Assembly (NCBI GenBank): GCA_947364395.1
Contig: CANASS010000008.1
Span: 1 to 56,890 of the forward strand
DNA from: an uncultured bacterium
Lineage (GTDB): Bacteria; Bacillota; Clostridia; Oscillospirales; Oscillospiraceae
DNA: 56,890 nt
Direction: 5' to 3'
Made by a program: the position numbers and the translations under genes. The stretch's first letter is position 1. The number at the start of each line of letters is the position of its first letter. The notes beneath the pieces are model-generated. The model ran no database searches and was not told where the DNA came from. It saw only the letters and a list, made by a program, of their open reading frames with translations. This document shows positions 16,130 to 24,956 of this stretch, piece by piece.

Positions 16130-16385
16130 GTACTTTTTCTTGAAAGAAAAAGTACCAAAAAGAACTTTTAGACCGCTGCGAAACGCGGTGTGATCCATTC
16201 AGTATGCTCCCGGCAGCGAAGCTGGCGAAAAAACAGAAAAAATGTGATATATGTTATTTTAAGGCCGTGCAGGAACCAATAGGTTTCTACACGGCCTTAA
16301 AATGTGGTTCATAGAATGGAGGGGCGTCTAAAAGTTTCTTTTTTCGCTTCCTTTTTTCTTTCCAAAGAAAAAAGGAAGTAGTGCC
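16130..16385. repeat. paired inverted hairpin modules in convergent gap, element 1
   Basis: The left module (16130-16175) has the hairpin GTACTTTTTCTTGAAAGAAA followed by AAAAAGAACTTTTAGACCGC. The right module (16325-16385) is an inverted relative: CTTCC-type hairpin followed by AAAAAAGAAACTTTTAGACG on the minus strand. Between them is a long inverted repeat (arms near 16256-16268 and 16289-16301, TTTTAAGGCCGTG). The whole resembles a MITE or double terminator with terminal inverted repeats. The right module encodes the last residues of the YfhO protein. Confidence 0.75.
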
Positions 16386-18694
16386 AGCGCCACCAGTGAC
16401 AGGGCTGAGACCGCCCCCAGTGCCGCGCCGGGGACCAGCCCGGGGGCGGTATAGCACAGCTCGATCTGGTGCGTCCCCTGGGGCAGGAACACGGCCATAA
16501 ACGCGCCGTTCAGCCATGTGGACGTGGATGCCTCCTGGCCGTCCACATAGGCTTTCCAGCCGTTTTCGGCGGGGATGGTGGTGGCCAGGACCTGCCCCTC
16601 GCCGCTCTGGGCGGTGAGCCGGACCGTTCCGTCCCGCTCCACCGACGTAATCCGGGTGTTGTTCAGCCGTTCCACGGCCTCGTGGAGCCCCGCCTGATCC
16701 AGCTCCCACAGCTCTCCGGTCCAGTCTCCCTCATGCCGGACGGCGACGGTGCAGACCTCCCCCGCCGCCGGGGTGCAGATATAGTGAATGGACATCTGCT
16801 CGCTCCTGCCCAGGGTCAGGATGGTTTCCCCGTTTACCAGCACGTCCCCGATTCCCTGGGCGGATAGGTCCGCGTAGACGGGTTTTCCCGTGCCCAGGAA
16901 GGTGAAGGAGGTCTCCTCCAATCCGGGGCCGGCCACGGCGGGGACGGGGGTGAACAGCTCCTGTTCCTCCCCCAACAGCCGGGAAATCAGGTCGTTTTGG
17001 CGGTCAAATGGGGTGTCTCCCCCCAATTCCCCGGTCTTTTCGGGCTGTAAGAAGGCCAGAGGCAGCACATCCGGGTTTTTCCACAGCTTCAGCCCCCGCA
17101 CCTCGCCCAGAAGCTCATACCCCGGCATCTCATAGGGGCTGAGGGTGTAGCGGATGTTAAATAACGCGTCGGTCACCGGGGTGGAGCCGTAGCCCGAGCA
17201 CCAGAACCATGCTTGGGCCAGCCCCAGGTCGTGGAGCAGGTCGTTGACCTCGGTGTTGTACACGCTGCTGTAATGGGTGACGCCGGGGTAGCCGAAGGAC
17301 AGGGGGGCGTTGTGGCCCCGGTCCTCCGCCGAGTTCATCCGGCAGAACGCCCCGCCGCTGTCCGTATTGGCCAGGTCCACCAGCTGGGCGTTGGCGGTGT
17401 AGTAGTCCCAGTAGGCGCCGTAGGACTGGTAGTGGAAGATGCCGTCCAGCACGTTCAGCAGGGTTTCCGCGTTGTAGTGCAGCTCCCCCACCGTGAGCAG
17501 GAGGAAAGCCGCCGCCAGCCCCTTGGCCAGCAGGGGCCGGGGCTCCTCCTTCAGCGCGTCCAGGAGCAGGGGGACGGTTCGGTTGGCCAGATAGATGAGG
17601 AAGAAGGACACCACGAAGGACCAGCGGAAGGGGAACCAGTTGGGGTACTTGAACAGGTGCCAGATCCGGTCCAGCACCGTGGACCACAGGGAGAGGAACA
17701 AAAAGGCCAGAGCCCCTGCGCTGGCCAGCTTCTCCCGCAGGGGAACGGCCCGCAGGAAAAAATAGATCACGCAGAGGATAACCACCAGGGTTCCGCAGAA
17801 GATGTTGGGCAGGCCGCTGCTGGTGACGGTGGCCAGCTGTCCCGGCCGGAGCTGGCTGAATATGCCGGACAGGGGGCCGTACACCATGCGTGAGAAGTGC
17901 CAGCCGCTCTCCTGGAACTTGCCGTAGAACATGGCCAGGAAGGTGGGCAGCCACAGCCAGGCCGTCAGCCCCAGGGCGCAGGCCGCGCCGCCGAAGAAGC
18001 GCTTAAACACCTGGAGCAGGGCGTCCCGGTTCGGCTGAAGGGTGATAAGCCGCACGGTTAGATAGACGCAGCAGAAGATGCCGGTCATATAGGAGATGTA
18101 CCAGGTGGACACAAAGCACACCGACAGGGCGGCAATGAAGGGCCCCGCGCCCCGGCCCTCCAGCACCCGTTCCAGGGCCAGCAGGATAAGGGGCAGCCAG
18201 ATCACCCCGTCCAGCCACATGATGGACAGGGAGAAGGCGATGTTGTAGGACATCAGCCCGTAGCAGGAGGCGCACAGCACTGTGGTGATCTCAGCGCCGG
18301 GAAATTTCCGGGTGGAAAATACGGCGTAGCTCAGCCCCGCCAGCCCCAGCTTGAGCACCGTCAGGAACATCAGCGCCACCGGCATGTTCTCGTTGGGCGC
18401 CAGCAGGGTGAGCAGGGACAAGGGGCTGGACACGTAGTAGGAGAACACCCCGATGTAGCTGGTCCCCATGGTCTTGGACCAGGAGAAGAACAGGTCCCCC
18501 TGCTTCAGGGCGCAGAAGAACTCCACATACTGGTCGGCCATGTCGCTGATGAGGATGGTTCGGTCTCCCCAGGGGGCCATGCCCATCTTCATGTACAGAC
18601 ACAGCAGCACCCCCGCCGGGATGCCGAAGGACAGCAGGTATACCAGCCCCCGGCGCAAATTATTCTGCCTCGTCACGGTGTTCTCCTTCCTCAC
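16328..18694 (-). CDS. YfhO-family membrane glycosyltransferase
   Basis: A 788-residue polytopic membrane protein of the YfhO/GT-C superfamily. About twelve hydrophobic segments occupy the first ~430 residues, with an early Asp pair region (ISDMADQYVEFF) typical of this family's catalytic loop, followed by a large extracellular beta-rich domain and a final membrane segment. In Bacillus subtilis YfhO works with the polyprenyl-phosphate glycosyltransferase CsbB to add GlcNAc to lipoteichoic acid outside the cell; the upstream gene here is such a partner, overlapping by 35 bases. Its C-terminal tail PFFFGKKKGSEKRNF is encoded by the repeat module and nearly matches the tail of the EamA protein at 43152. 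Confidence 0.88.
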   Translation of the reverse strand: MRKENTVTRQNNLRRGLVYLLSFGIPAGVLLCLYMKMGMAPWGDRTILISDMADQYVEFFCALKQGDLFFSWSKTMGTSYIGVFSYYVSSPLSLLTLLAPNENMPVALMFLTVLKLGLAGLSYAVFSTRKFPGAEITTVLCASCYGLMSYNIAFSLSIMWLDGVIWLPLILLALERVLEGRGAGPFIAALSVCFVSTWYISYMTGIFCCVYLTVRLITLQPNRDALLQVFKRFFGGAACALGLTAWLWLPTFLAMFYGKFQESGWHFSRMVYGPLSGIFSQLRPGQLATVTSSGLPNIFCGTLVVILCVIYFFLRAVPLREKLASAGALAFLFLSLWSTVLDRIWHLFKYPNWFPFRWSFVVSFFLIYLANRTVPLLLDALKEEPRPLLAKGLAAAFLLLTVGELHYNAETLLNVLDGIFHYQSYGAYWDYYTANAQLVDLANTDSGGAFCRMNSAEDRGHNAPLSFGYPGVTHYSSVYNTEVNDLLHDLGLAQAWFWCSGYGSTPVTDALFNIRYTLSPYEMPGYELLGEVRGLKLWKNPDVLPLAFLQPEKTGELGGDTPFDRQNDLISRLLGEEQELFTPVPAVAGPGLEETSFTFLGTGKPVYADLSAQGIGDVLVNGETILTLGRSEQMSIHYICTPAAGEVCTVAVRHEGDWTGELWELDQAGLHEAVERLNNTRITSVERDGTVRLTAQSGEGQVLATTIPAENGWKAYVDGQEASTSTWLNGAFMAVFLPQGTHQIELCYTAPGLVPGAALGAVSALSLVALALLPFFFGKKKGSEKRNF

Positions 18695-19607
18695 GCAGGA
18701 TGTAAATGGGCCGTTTTTTGACCTCTAAGTAGGTTTTGGCCAGATACTGTCCCAAAATGCCCATGCAAAACAGCTGAATCCCCGCCAAAAACAGAACTAT
18801 GCACACCAGGGAGGGCCAGCCGAAGGCGCTGCCGCCCCACAGGAGCTGCCGGACGACGACGAAAACGATGGCAAAAAAGGACGCCGCGCACAGCGCCAGC
18901 CCCAGAATGGAGGCCACCGCCAGCGGCGCGGTGGAGAAGGCGATGATGCCGTCCAGGGCGTAGACCAGCAGCTTGAAAAAGGACCACTTGCTCTCCCCGC
19001 CGGACCGCTCCACGTTCACCGTCTCCACCCACTTGGTGCGGAACCCCACCCAGGAGAAAATGCCCTTGGAAAAGCGGTTATACTCCCCCAGGCGCAGAAT
19101 GGCGTCCACCATCTGGCGGGTCATGAGCCGGAAATCCCGGGCCCCGTCCACGATCTCCGTCCGGCTCACCCTGTTGATGAGCTTATAGAACTGGCGGGCG
19201 CACCAGGACCGGATGGGAGGCTCTCCCTTCCGGTCCACCCGGCGGACGGCGGCGCAGTCGTATTCCCCGCTCTCCACCGCCTCCAGCAGCTCGGGCAGCA
19301 GCTCCGGCGGGTCCTGAAGGTCCACGTCCATGACGGCGGCCAGATCCCCCCGGGCGTGCTCCAGCCCGGCGTACATGGCGGCCTCCTTGCCGAAGTTCCG
19401 GGAGAAGGACAGCCAGCGCACCCCCGCATGGTCCGCCGCCAGCCTGCGCACAATATCCAGCGTGCCGTCGGCGGAGCCGTCGTCCACGAAGAGAAACTCC
19501 GTCTCCACCCCCTCCAAGGCGGCGCACACCGCCGAGGCCCGGGCGTAAAAGGCGCTCACCGTGGCCTCCTCGTTGTAGCAGGGGACGATGATGCTCAAAA
19601 GCGCCAC
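18660..19607 (-). CDS. polyprenyl-phosphate glycosyltransferase, GtrB/CsbB-like (GT2)
   Basis: About 315 residues. The GT2 domain shows SIIVPCYNEEATV at the N-terminus, FVDDGSADGTLD, and the DxD-like MDVDLQDPPEL; the C-terminus has two membrane helices (AFSTAPLAVASILGLALC, and a second from about residue 270) with the family ending LGQYLAKTYLEVKKRP. Such enzymes load a sugar onto undecaprenyl phosphate at the cytosolic face. The GTG at 19607 is preferred because GAGGTG lies eight bases upstream; another GTG is three codons earlier. It overlaps the YfhO gene, which probably transfers the flipped sugar to a wall or lipid acceptor. Confidence 0.9.
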   Translation of the reverse strand: MALLSIIVPCYNEEATVSAFYARASAVCAALEGVETEFLFVDDGSADGTLDIVRRLAADHAGVRWLSFSRNFGKEAAMYAGLEHARGDLAAVMDVDLQDPPELLPELLEAVESGEYDCAAVRRVDRKGEPPIRSWCARQFYKLINRVSRTEIVDGARDFRLMTRQMVDAILRLGEYNRFSKGIFSWVGFRTKWVETVNVERSGGESKWSFFKLLVYALDGIIAFSTAPLAVASILGLALCAASFFAIVFVVVRQLLWGGSAFGWPSLVCIVLFLAGIQLFCMGILGQYLAKTYLEVKKRPIYILREEGEHRDEAE

Positions 19608-19644
19608 GGGTCCCACCTCGTTTCATTGAAAATCATAATATTTA

Positions 19645-19673
19645 ATTTTATCACAGACCCTTTGAGCTGTCAA
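19645..19673 (-). promoter_or_regulatory. promoter of the glycosyltransferase-YfhO operon
   Basis: Minus-strand TTGACA (19668-19673), 17-base spacer, TAAAAT (19645-19650), about 38 bases before the GTG start. Confidence 0.8.
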
Positions 19674-19679
19674 ATGACA

Positions 19680-19709
19680 GACAGCCGGAGCCCGGCGGCC
19701 CCGGCTGTC
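19680..19709 (-). terminator. hairpin after the rubredoxin gene
   Basis: A 9-bp stem GACAGCCGG/CCGGCTGTC (19680-19688 with 19701-19709). No long T-run follows, so termination strength is uncertain. It separates rubredoxin from the next promoter. Confidence 0.5.
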
Positions 19710-19715
19710 CGGCCC

Positions 19716-19880
19716 TCACATGGGGGAAAAGGCGTCCTTGCCCAGCAGGCACACTGGGCACACCCAGTCGTCGGGGATGTCCTCAAAGGGGGTGCCGGGG
19801 GCGATGCCGCCGTCCGGGTCCCCCAGCTCCGGGTCATACACCCAGCCGCACACGCAGAGGTATTTGTCCATCTTACCCAT
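19716..19880 (-). CDS. rubredoxin with shortened first Cys motif (CxC)
   Basis: A 54-residue electron carrier with one FeS(Cys)4 site. Its body is classic rubredoxin: VYDPELGDPDGGIAPGTPFE and DDWVCPVC...GKDAF. The first knuckle, however, reads YLCVCGWVYDP, with one residue between the cysteines instead of the usual two (CxxCG); the codons are TGC GTG TGC. The ATG at 19880 is fixed by AAGGAG nine bases upstream; another ATG is three codons in. It is a single gene between the glycosyltransferase operon and dacF, and may feed electrons to rubrerythrin-type enzymes. Confidence 0.9.
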   Translation of the reverse strand: MGKMDKYLCVCGWVYDPELGDPDGGIAPGTPFEDIPDDWVCPVCLLGKDAFSPM

Positions 19881-20057
19881 TTAAAATCACTCCTTTTTTT
19901 AAGGTAGTGCCAGTATGCCCGGATTTCCGGCTTTCCACACAGGGAGTCGGTCCCGCCTGGTTTTTCCACGCATAGGACCGGGGATTTTTTCACATCCTTA
20001 CCCCATACGGGCGGGCCGCCCCGCCTGACAATACCTATGGAAAGAGGTTCATCAACC

Positions 20058-21197
20058 ATGAAACGAATTACCGCCCTGGGGCTGGGCCTGGCCATGGCGT
20101 GCCTGCTCAGCGTCCCGGCTTACGCCGTCCCCGCGGAGGTCACCGCGCCCTCCGCCATCCTCATGGAAAAGACCACCGGAAAGGTGCTGTGCCAGCAGAA
20201 CGCCACCACCCAGTACGAGCCCGCCTCCGTCACCAAGGTGATGACCCTGCTGCTGGTGATGGAGGCCATCGACAGCGGCAATCTGGGCTGGGACGACATG
20301 GTTACCGCATCCCCCCACGCCATCTCCATGGGCGGGTCCCAAATCTGGCTGAAGGAAAACGAGCAGATGACCGTCCGGGACATGGTGAAGGCGGTGACGG
20401 TGGTGTCCGCCAACGACTGCGCCGTGGCCCTGGCCGAGCACCTGGCGGGCAGCGAAACCGCCTTTGTGGAGCGCATGAACGCCAGGGCCAGGGAACTGGG
20501 CATGGAGCACACCACCTTCCTCAACTGCACCGGCCTGCCCGCCGCGGGCCACCTGACCTGCGCCCTTGACATCGCCCTGATGAGCCGGGAACTGGTCCTG
20601 AACCACCCCGCCATCCGGGAGTACACCACCATCTGGATGGACACCCTCCGGGATGGCGCGTTTCAGCTGTCCAACACCAACCGGCTCATCTTCTACTACG
20701 AGGGAGCCACGGGGCTGAAAACCGGCTTCACCGACACGGCTCTGTACTGCCTGTCGGCCACCGCCGAGCGGGACGGCATGGAGCTCATCGCCGTGGTGAT
20801 GCACGCCCCCACCTCCAACGACCGCTTTGAGAGCTGCAAGACCCTGCTGAATTACGGCTTCGCCAACTACGCCATCACCCCCGTCTACCCCGACCAGGCC
20901 ATTCCCCCGGTGGAGGTGCTGCTGGGGGTCCAGGACACCGTACAGCCCGTCACAGCCCGGGAGTGCTCCATCCTGCTGGAGAAGAGCAAAACCGGGGCGG
21001 TCACCACCCAGCTGGAGGTGGTCCAGCAAGTGGAAGCCCCGGTGGAGCCCGGCCAGAAGCTGGGCGAGCTGCGGGTGCTGGTGGACGGCGAACAGGTGGA
21101 TACCATCGACCTGGTGGCCGCCCAGGAGGTGCCCCGGCTGTCCATGGCCGGCATTTTCAAGCGGATGCTGGACACGCTGTTTTTGCAGGAGCGCTGA
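20058..21197 (+). CDS. dacF: serine-type D-Ala-D-Ala carboxypeptidase (PBP5/DacF-like)
   Basis: A 379-residue low-molecular-weight penicillin-binding protein that trims the terminal D-Ala of peptidoglycan pentapeptides. A signal peptide (KRITALGLGLAMACLLSVPA) precedes the peptidase S11 domain with all three active-site motifs: SVTK (SxxK), SAND (SxN) and KTG in GLKTGFT. The C-terminal ~100 residues form the PBP5_C beta domain and end in an amphipathic segment (IFKRMLDTLFLQER) for membrane attachment. The ATG at 20058 is chosen over one seven codons upstream because AAAGAGG is ten bases before it. The DacF symbol is by similarity only. Confidence 0.93.
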   Translation: MKRITALGLGLAMACLLSVPAYAVPAEVTAPSAILMEKTTGKVLCQQNATTQYEPASVTKVMTLLLVMEAIDSGNLGWDDMVTASPHAISMGGSQIWLKENEQMTVRDMVKAVTVVSANDCAVALAEHLAGSETAFVERMNARARELGMEHTTFLNCTGLPAAGHLTCALDIALMSRELVLNHPAIREYTTIWMDTLRDGAFQLSNTNRLIFYYEGATGLKTGFTDTALYCLSATAERDGMELIAVVMHAPTSNDRFESCKTLLNYGFANYAITPVYPDQAIPPVEVLLGVQDTVQPVTARECSILLEKSKTGAVTTQLEVVQQVEAPVEPGQKLGELRVLVDGEQVDTIDLVAAQEVPRLSMAGIFKRMLDTLFLQER

Positions 21198-21202
21198 CAA
21201 AA

Positions 21203-21228
21203 GGCCCGCCCGGATCTCCGGGCGGGCC
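21203..21228. terminator. convergent terminator between dacF and the DUF4179 gene
   Basis: A perfect 11-bp GC stem (21203-21213 with 21218-21228) with loop ATCT. On the minus strand it is followed by TTTTGT, so it best serves the leftward gene, but its position suits both. Confidence 0.75.
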
Positions 21229-21249
21229 GTCTGTATGCCGTGGGTTCGC

Positions 21250-22698
21250 TCAATTCACCGGGATCACCCCGTCCCCCAGCCTGAGGGAGACCAAATCCTC
21301 CACCTCCACCGGCTCCTCGAACTTCCAAGTGGCGTAGGCTTCCCACTTCTCTTCTTTTTCTCTGCGCATCGCGCCCACATTGTTGTAGCCGCTGCGGCCG
21401 AGCTGGGCGGCCACGGTGGAGCCATCCTTTTTGACGGCGTACAGGGGGATGTCAAGCCCGCCGGAGGCGTTGCTCTTCATGGTGACGCTCAGCGGGGAGA
21501 CCGTCACCCGCTCCACCTGCCACCCGTCCAGCTCGCCCGTCCAGTCCAGAACGGCGGACGGGTAGTAGTCCAGCTCGAATTCGGTGGACCAGGAGCCCTC
21601 AATGTCCGTACCCGGCCGGGTGTAGCCTCCAAAAATACCTGCCTCACGGCTCTGAATTCCCTCCAGGTTCTCCGCCTTGAGCAGAGGGAACAGGATGTCT
21701 ATGCCGCCCTCCACCAGCCGCTCCTGGTAAAGACGATAAGCGCTGTCCCAATGGCTGTCCGACAGGCTGATGTACAGCCTGCTGACCCCGTAATCTTCGT
21801 CCAGCTCCGGCGCAATCCCCTGGGCAAGCTCCAGCCGGATGTGGAAACAGCCGTCGCTGGCAAAGCCCATGGAGGAGATGCGCATGTCCTCCGTCCCCTC
21901 GATGTCCATGGGGGTCTGGCCGGGGGCAAGCACCACCTGCTCGTCGGGCAGAAAGTAATCCGTGCCGTCGTCATAAGCATACTTAGGATCAGTGCCGCGG
22001 CGATGGTACAGCTTATAGATCACCTTGTCGTTTTCGCCTGCGGGCAGGCTTTTCAGCTCCGCCCCGGTGACGGACGCGCAGGAGACGCTGCCCCGCATAC
22101 GCCCTTTCTGGGTCGTCATTCCTGAAATATCCAGTCTGGCCGCCCCGTTGGGCTGGGTCCAAGCGTCATAAGAAACCCTGGCTGAGAGCAGCGCGGTCTT
22201 TGTCTCTGCGTCGTAGGAGACAAGCTCAAACCGGCTGGTGGAAAAGGGCTCCGTAAACCACATCCAAAGTACGCTGCCCTCTTCCGGCTCTTTCGCCTCT
22301 CCCGCCGTCAGCTTTCCGTCCAGCGTCAAAAATTCGTTCAGCCGGTCCTCCTCCACGTCCCGGACCGACAGATAGACCCAGGCCTCCAAATCGTCGGAAA
22401 TGGCGCTGAGCACCCGCACCTCCACGCCCTGGTCGGCGCACGCCGCCCCCTCGATGGTCTGGGCGTAGGGGGCGAAGGCCCCCAGGCGGTCCTGGAGCGC
22501 CTCCCACACCGCGGGGACCGTGGCCGCCGCGGCCGCCGTCACCATCAGCGCGGCGCACACCAGCACAGCCGCCGCCTTGCCTCCCAATCTTTTTGTTTTT
22601 TTCATCTCGGCTCCTCCTTCCATCACCCTGTAGAGACGTTCCAGCTCCTCGGGCCGGGGACCCAGCTGCTCCATCTCGCGCCTATATTCTTCCTTCAA
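21250..22698 (-). CDS. DUF4179 membrane protein, probable anti-sigma factor
   Basis: A 482-residue single-pass protein. A short cytosolic N-terminus (about 40 residues, starting KEEYRREMEQLGPRPEELER) precedes one membrane helix (AAAVLVCAALMVTAAAAATV) and a large extracytoplasmic domain typical of DUF4179 proteins. The gene overlaps the ECF sigma gene by 17 bases, so it most likely holds that sigma factor inactive and releases it on an envelope signal. The signal is unknown. The start coincides with a good coupling position. It ends at a strong hairpin. Confidence 0.85.
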   Translation of the reverse strand: MKEEYRREMEQLGPRPEELERLYRVMEGGAEMKKTKRLGGKAAAVLVCAALMVTAAAAATVPAVWEALQDRLGAFAPYAQTIEGAACADQGVEVRVLSAISDDLEAWVYLSVRDVEEDRLNEFLTLDGKLTAGEAKEPEEGSVLWMWFTEPFSTSRFELVSYDAETKTALLSARVSYDAWTQPNGAARLDISGMTTQKGRMRGSVSCASVTGAELKSLPAGENDKVIYKLYHRRGTDPKYAYDDGTDYFLPDEQVVLAPGQTPMDIEGTEDMRISSMGFASDGCFHIRLELAQGIAPELDEDYGVSRLYISLSDSHWDSAYRLYQERLVEGGIDILFPLLKAENLEGIQSREAGIFGGYTRPGTDIEGSWSTEFELDYYPSAVLDWTGELDGWQVERVTVSPLSVTMKSNASGGLDIPLYAVKKDGSTVAAQLGRSGYNNVGAMRREKEEKWEAYATWKFEEPVEVEDLVSLRLGDGVIPVN

Positions 22699-23173
22699 CC
22701 TCGTCCTCCTCCTTCAGCTTGTCCCGCAGCAGCTCCCTGGCCCGGAACAGGCGGGATTTGACCGTCCCCTGGCTCTTTCCCAGAAGCCCGGCCACCTCGG
22801 CCACCGAATAGCCCTCGTAATAGTACAGATGGACCGGAATCCGATACCGGGCGGGCAGGGACAGCACCGCCTGGGTCACACTGCCCGGCTCCTGGGCCTC
22901 CGGGGCGGTCATGTCCTCCGTCAGCGGCTCTTCCCGCCTGCGCCAGGGCAGGCGGAACAGGTCGTTGGCGCAGTTGGAGGCCACCCGCAGCAGCCATGCC
23001 TTGGCGTGGGCCCCGCTGTCAAAGACCGGCCTGGTCTTGACCACCCGGAGAAAAACCTCCTGCATCACGTCTTCCGCGTCGGCCCGGCTGCCCGTCCGGG
23101 CGTAGGCCAGACGGTACACCGCCGGGGCATACTCCCTGGCCAGCGCGCCGGGGTCGTTCCACGGCTCCTCCAT
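22682..23173 (-). CDS. ECF RNA polymerase sigma factor
   Basis: A 163-residue sigma-70 family protein of the ECF group. Region 2 is visible as LAYARTGSRADAEDVMQEVF and AWLLRVASNCANDLFR, and region 4 as LPARYRIPVHLYYYEGYSVAEVAGLLGKSQGTVKSRLFRAR. It should direct RNA polymerase to envelope-stress promoters, including its own. The ATG is followed downstream by the overlapping anti-sigma gene. A possible ECF-type promoter lies at 23204-23231. Confidence 0.93.
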   Translation of the reverse strand: MEEPWNDPGALAREYAPAVYRLAYARTGSRADAEDVMQEVFLRVVKTRPVFDSGAHAKAWLLRVASNCANDLFRLPWRRREEPLTEDMTAPEAQEPGSVTQAVLSLPARYRIPVHLYYYEGYSVAEVAGLLGKSQGTVKSRLFRARELLRDKLKEEDEVEGRI

Positions 23174-23203
23174 AGGCTCCCTCCTCTCTGCCGTTCTGCT
23201 GTT

Positions 23204-23231
23204 AATACGGAATTGAGCCCCGTTTGGTTGC
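23204..23231 (-). promoter_or_regulatory. possible ECF-type autoregulated promoter
   Basis: On the minus strand GCAACC is followed after 16 bases by CGTATT, like the AAC...CGT pattern of many ECF promoters. It lies 31-58 bases upstream of the sigma gene. No sigma-A promoter is obvious here. Confidence 0.4.
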
Positions 23232-23271
23232 GTTTTTCCGAAAAAATTTGCGCGGCCTCCCCGCCGGGCAT

Positions 23272-23301
23272 AAAAACCGCCCGCCAGAGTCAGGCGGGCG
23301 G
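23272..23301 (-). terminator. murC terminator
   Basis: A 9-bp stem (23277-23285 with 23293-23301) followed by TTTTT on the minus strand (complement of 23272-23276). Confidence 0.85.
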
Positions 23302-23334
23302 CTGTTTAATTTATAAGCTGTCATGCCGCGCGGC

Positions 23335-24717
23335 TCACGACGGCTCCGCGCTTTTCACCAGCGCTTCCCCGGCCAGATAGATGTCTCCGGCTCCAACGGT
23401 CAAAATCAGGTCTCCCGGCTGGGCCAGCCGCTTCAGCTTGGCCGTCACGTCCTCCAGGGTGGGGCAGAACACGCTTCCGGGAACTTTCGCCGCCAGATCG
23501 GCGGAGGAAATCCCCACGTCGTTGTCCTCCCGGGCGGCGAAAATCTCCGCCAGCAGGGTGACGGCGGGCCGCTGGAGCACCTCCACAAAGTCGTCGAACA
23601 GCTCGTGGGTCCGGGAGTAGGTGTGGGGCTGGAAGGCGCAGAGCACCCGCTTGAAGTCCAGCGCCGCCGCCGTGTCGAACAGCGCCGCCAGCTCCCCGGG
23701 GTGGTGGGCGTAGTCGTCGCACACCTCCGCGCCGTTGTACATCCCCTTGTACTCGAAGCGCCGTCCGGGCAGGCGGAAATCCCTCATGCCGTCCTCCACC
23801 GCCCGGCCGGGCACCTTGAGGGCGATGGCGGCGGCGGCGGCGGCCAGGGCGTTTTTCACGTTGTGCACCCCCGGCACGGACAGGTCCAGGTGGGCGTACT
23901 TCTCCCCCTGGTACACCACGTCGAAGGAGCCGAAGCCGTGGTCCATGGACAGGCCCTCGGCGTGAACGTCGCCCTTTTCAATGCCGAAGGTCATGACGGG
24001 CCGGGTCTCGCCCTTCAGGGTGGCCATGGTGTTCTCGTCCTCGCAGTTGGCCACGATGAGGCCGTTTTCCGGCACCTTGTCGGCAAAGGCCCGGAAAGAC
24101 CGCTCCACGTCGGGCAGGTCCTTGAAAAAGTCCAGGTGGTCGGCCTCCACGTTGAGGATCACCGCCACGGTGGGGAAGAAGGACAGGAAGGAGTTGCAGT
24201 ATTCGCAGGACTCTAAAATAATGGTGTCCCCGTGGCCCACCCGGTGGCCCGCCTCCAGCAGGGGCAGGGTGCCGCCGATCATCACCGTGGGGTCCCGGCG
24301 GGCCGCCATGAAGATGTGGGTGCACATGGAGGTGGTGGTGGTTTTGCCGTGGGTGCCCGAGATGCAAAGGGCGTTCTCATAGTCCCGCATGATGGCCCCC
24401 CAGGCCTGGGCCCGCTCGAATACAGGGATGCGTCCGTCCAGGGCCGCTTTGATCTCCGGGTTGCCGTCGTGGACGGCGGCGGTGCGCACCACGCAGTCCG
24501 CTCCCTCCACGCTCTCGCCCCGGTGGCCGATGACCACCGAGATGCCCAGCTGGCGCAGGTGGAGAACCGTGGCGCTTTCCCGCTGGTCGGAGCCGGTGAC
24601 CTTGACCCCCGTTCCGTGGAGCACCTCCGCCAGGGAGGCCATGGACACCCCGCCGATGCCCACCAGGTGGGCCCGCTTTCCCGGCTGTAAATAGTCGCGG
24701 ATGTTCTTCGTTTCCAT
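23335..24717 (-). CDS. murC: UDP-N-acetylmuramate--L-alanine ligase
   Basis: A 460-residue ATP-dependent ligase adding L-Ala to UDP-MurNAc in peptidoglycan synthesis. The N-terminal UDP-binding domain has HLVGIGGVSMASLAEVL, the central domain the P-loop SGTHGKTTTTSM and the ESCEYCNSFL region, and the C-terminal domain DDYAHHPGEL and FQPHTYSRT, all Mur-ligase signatures. The METK start at 24717 is preferred because GGGG is eight bases upstream; another ATG two codons earlier would sit too close to it. It is monocistronic with its own consensus promoter. Confidence 0.95.
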   Translation of the reverse strand: METKNIRDYLQPGKRAHLVGIGGVSMASLAEVLHGTGVKVTGSDQRESATVLHLRQLGISVVIGHRGESVEGADCVVRTAAVHDGNPEIKAALDGRIPVFERAQAWGAIMRDYENALCISGTHGKTTTTSMCTHIFMAARRDPTVMIGGTLPLLEAGHRVGHGDTIILESCEYCNSFLSFFPTVAVILNVEADHLDFFKDLPDVERSFRAFADKVPENGLIVANCEDENTMATLKGETRPVMTFGIEKGDVHAEGLSMDHGFGSFDVVYQGEKYAHLDLSVPGVHNVKNALAAAAAAIALKVPGRAVEDGMRDFRLPGRRFEYKGMYNGAEVCDDYAHHPGELAALFDTAAALDFKRVLCAFQPHTYSRTHELFDDFVEVLQRPAVTLLAEIFAAREDNDVGISSADLAAKVPGSVFCPTLEDVTAKLKRLAQPGDLILTVGAGDIYLAGEALVKSAEPS

Positions 24718-24772
24718 ACTCATTACCCCAATATGTTCAGCGTCAAAGCGCATTTTCTCGATGAAACAACTC

Positions 24773-24801
24773 ATTATACAATGGGCCGTGGGAAAATGCA
24801 A
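24773..24801 (-). promoter_or_regulatory. murC promoter
   Basis: Minus-strand TTGCAT (24796-24801), 17-base spacer, TATAAT (24773-24778). Confidence 0.8.
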
Positions 24802-24860
24802 CCACAAATCAGTATAAGCGCCTTCCTGGGGATTTAGACGGGTGGGACGGGCCGCCGGAC

Positions 24861-24896
24861 AAAAAAACATCCTGGCGGCCTTCCGCCAGGATGTTT
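24861..24896 (-). terminator. terminator of the padR-HAAS operon
   Basis: A 14-bp stem (24865-24878 with 24883-24896), loop CCTT, followed on the minus strand by seven Ts. Confidence 0.88.
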
Positions 24897-24956
24897 CCTT
24901 TCCGTTTTCTGTCGTCACGCTTCGCCTGTTCGCGACGCGCGGCTCAGCGCTTGACA

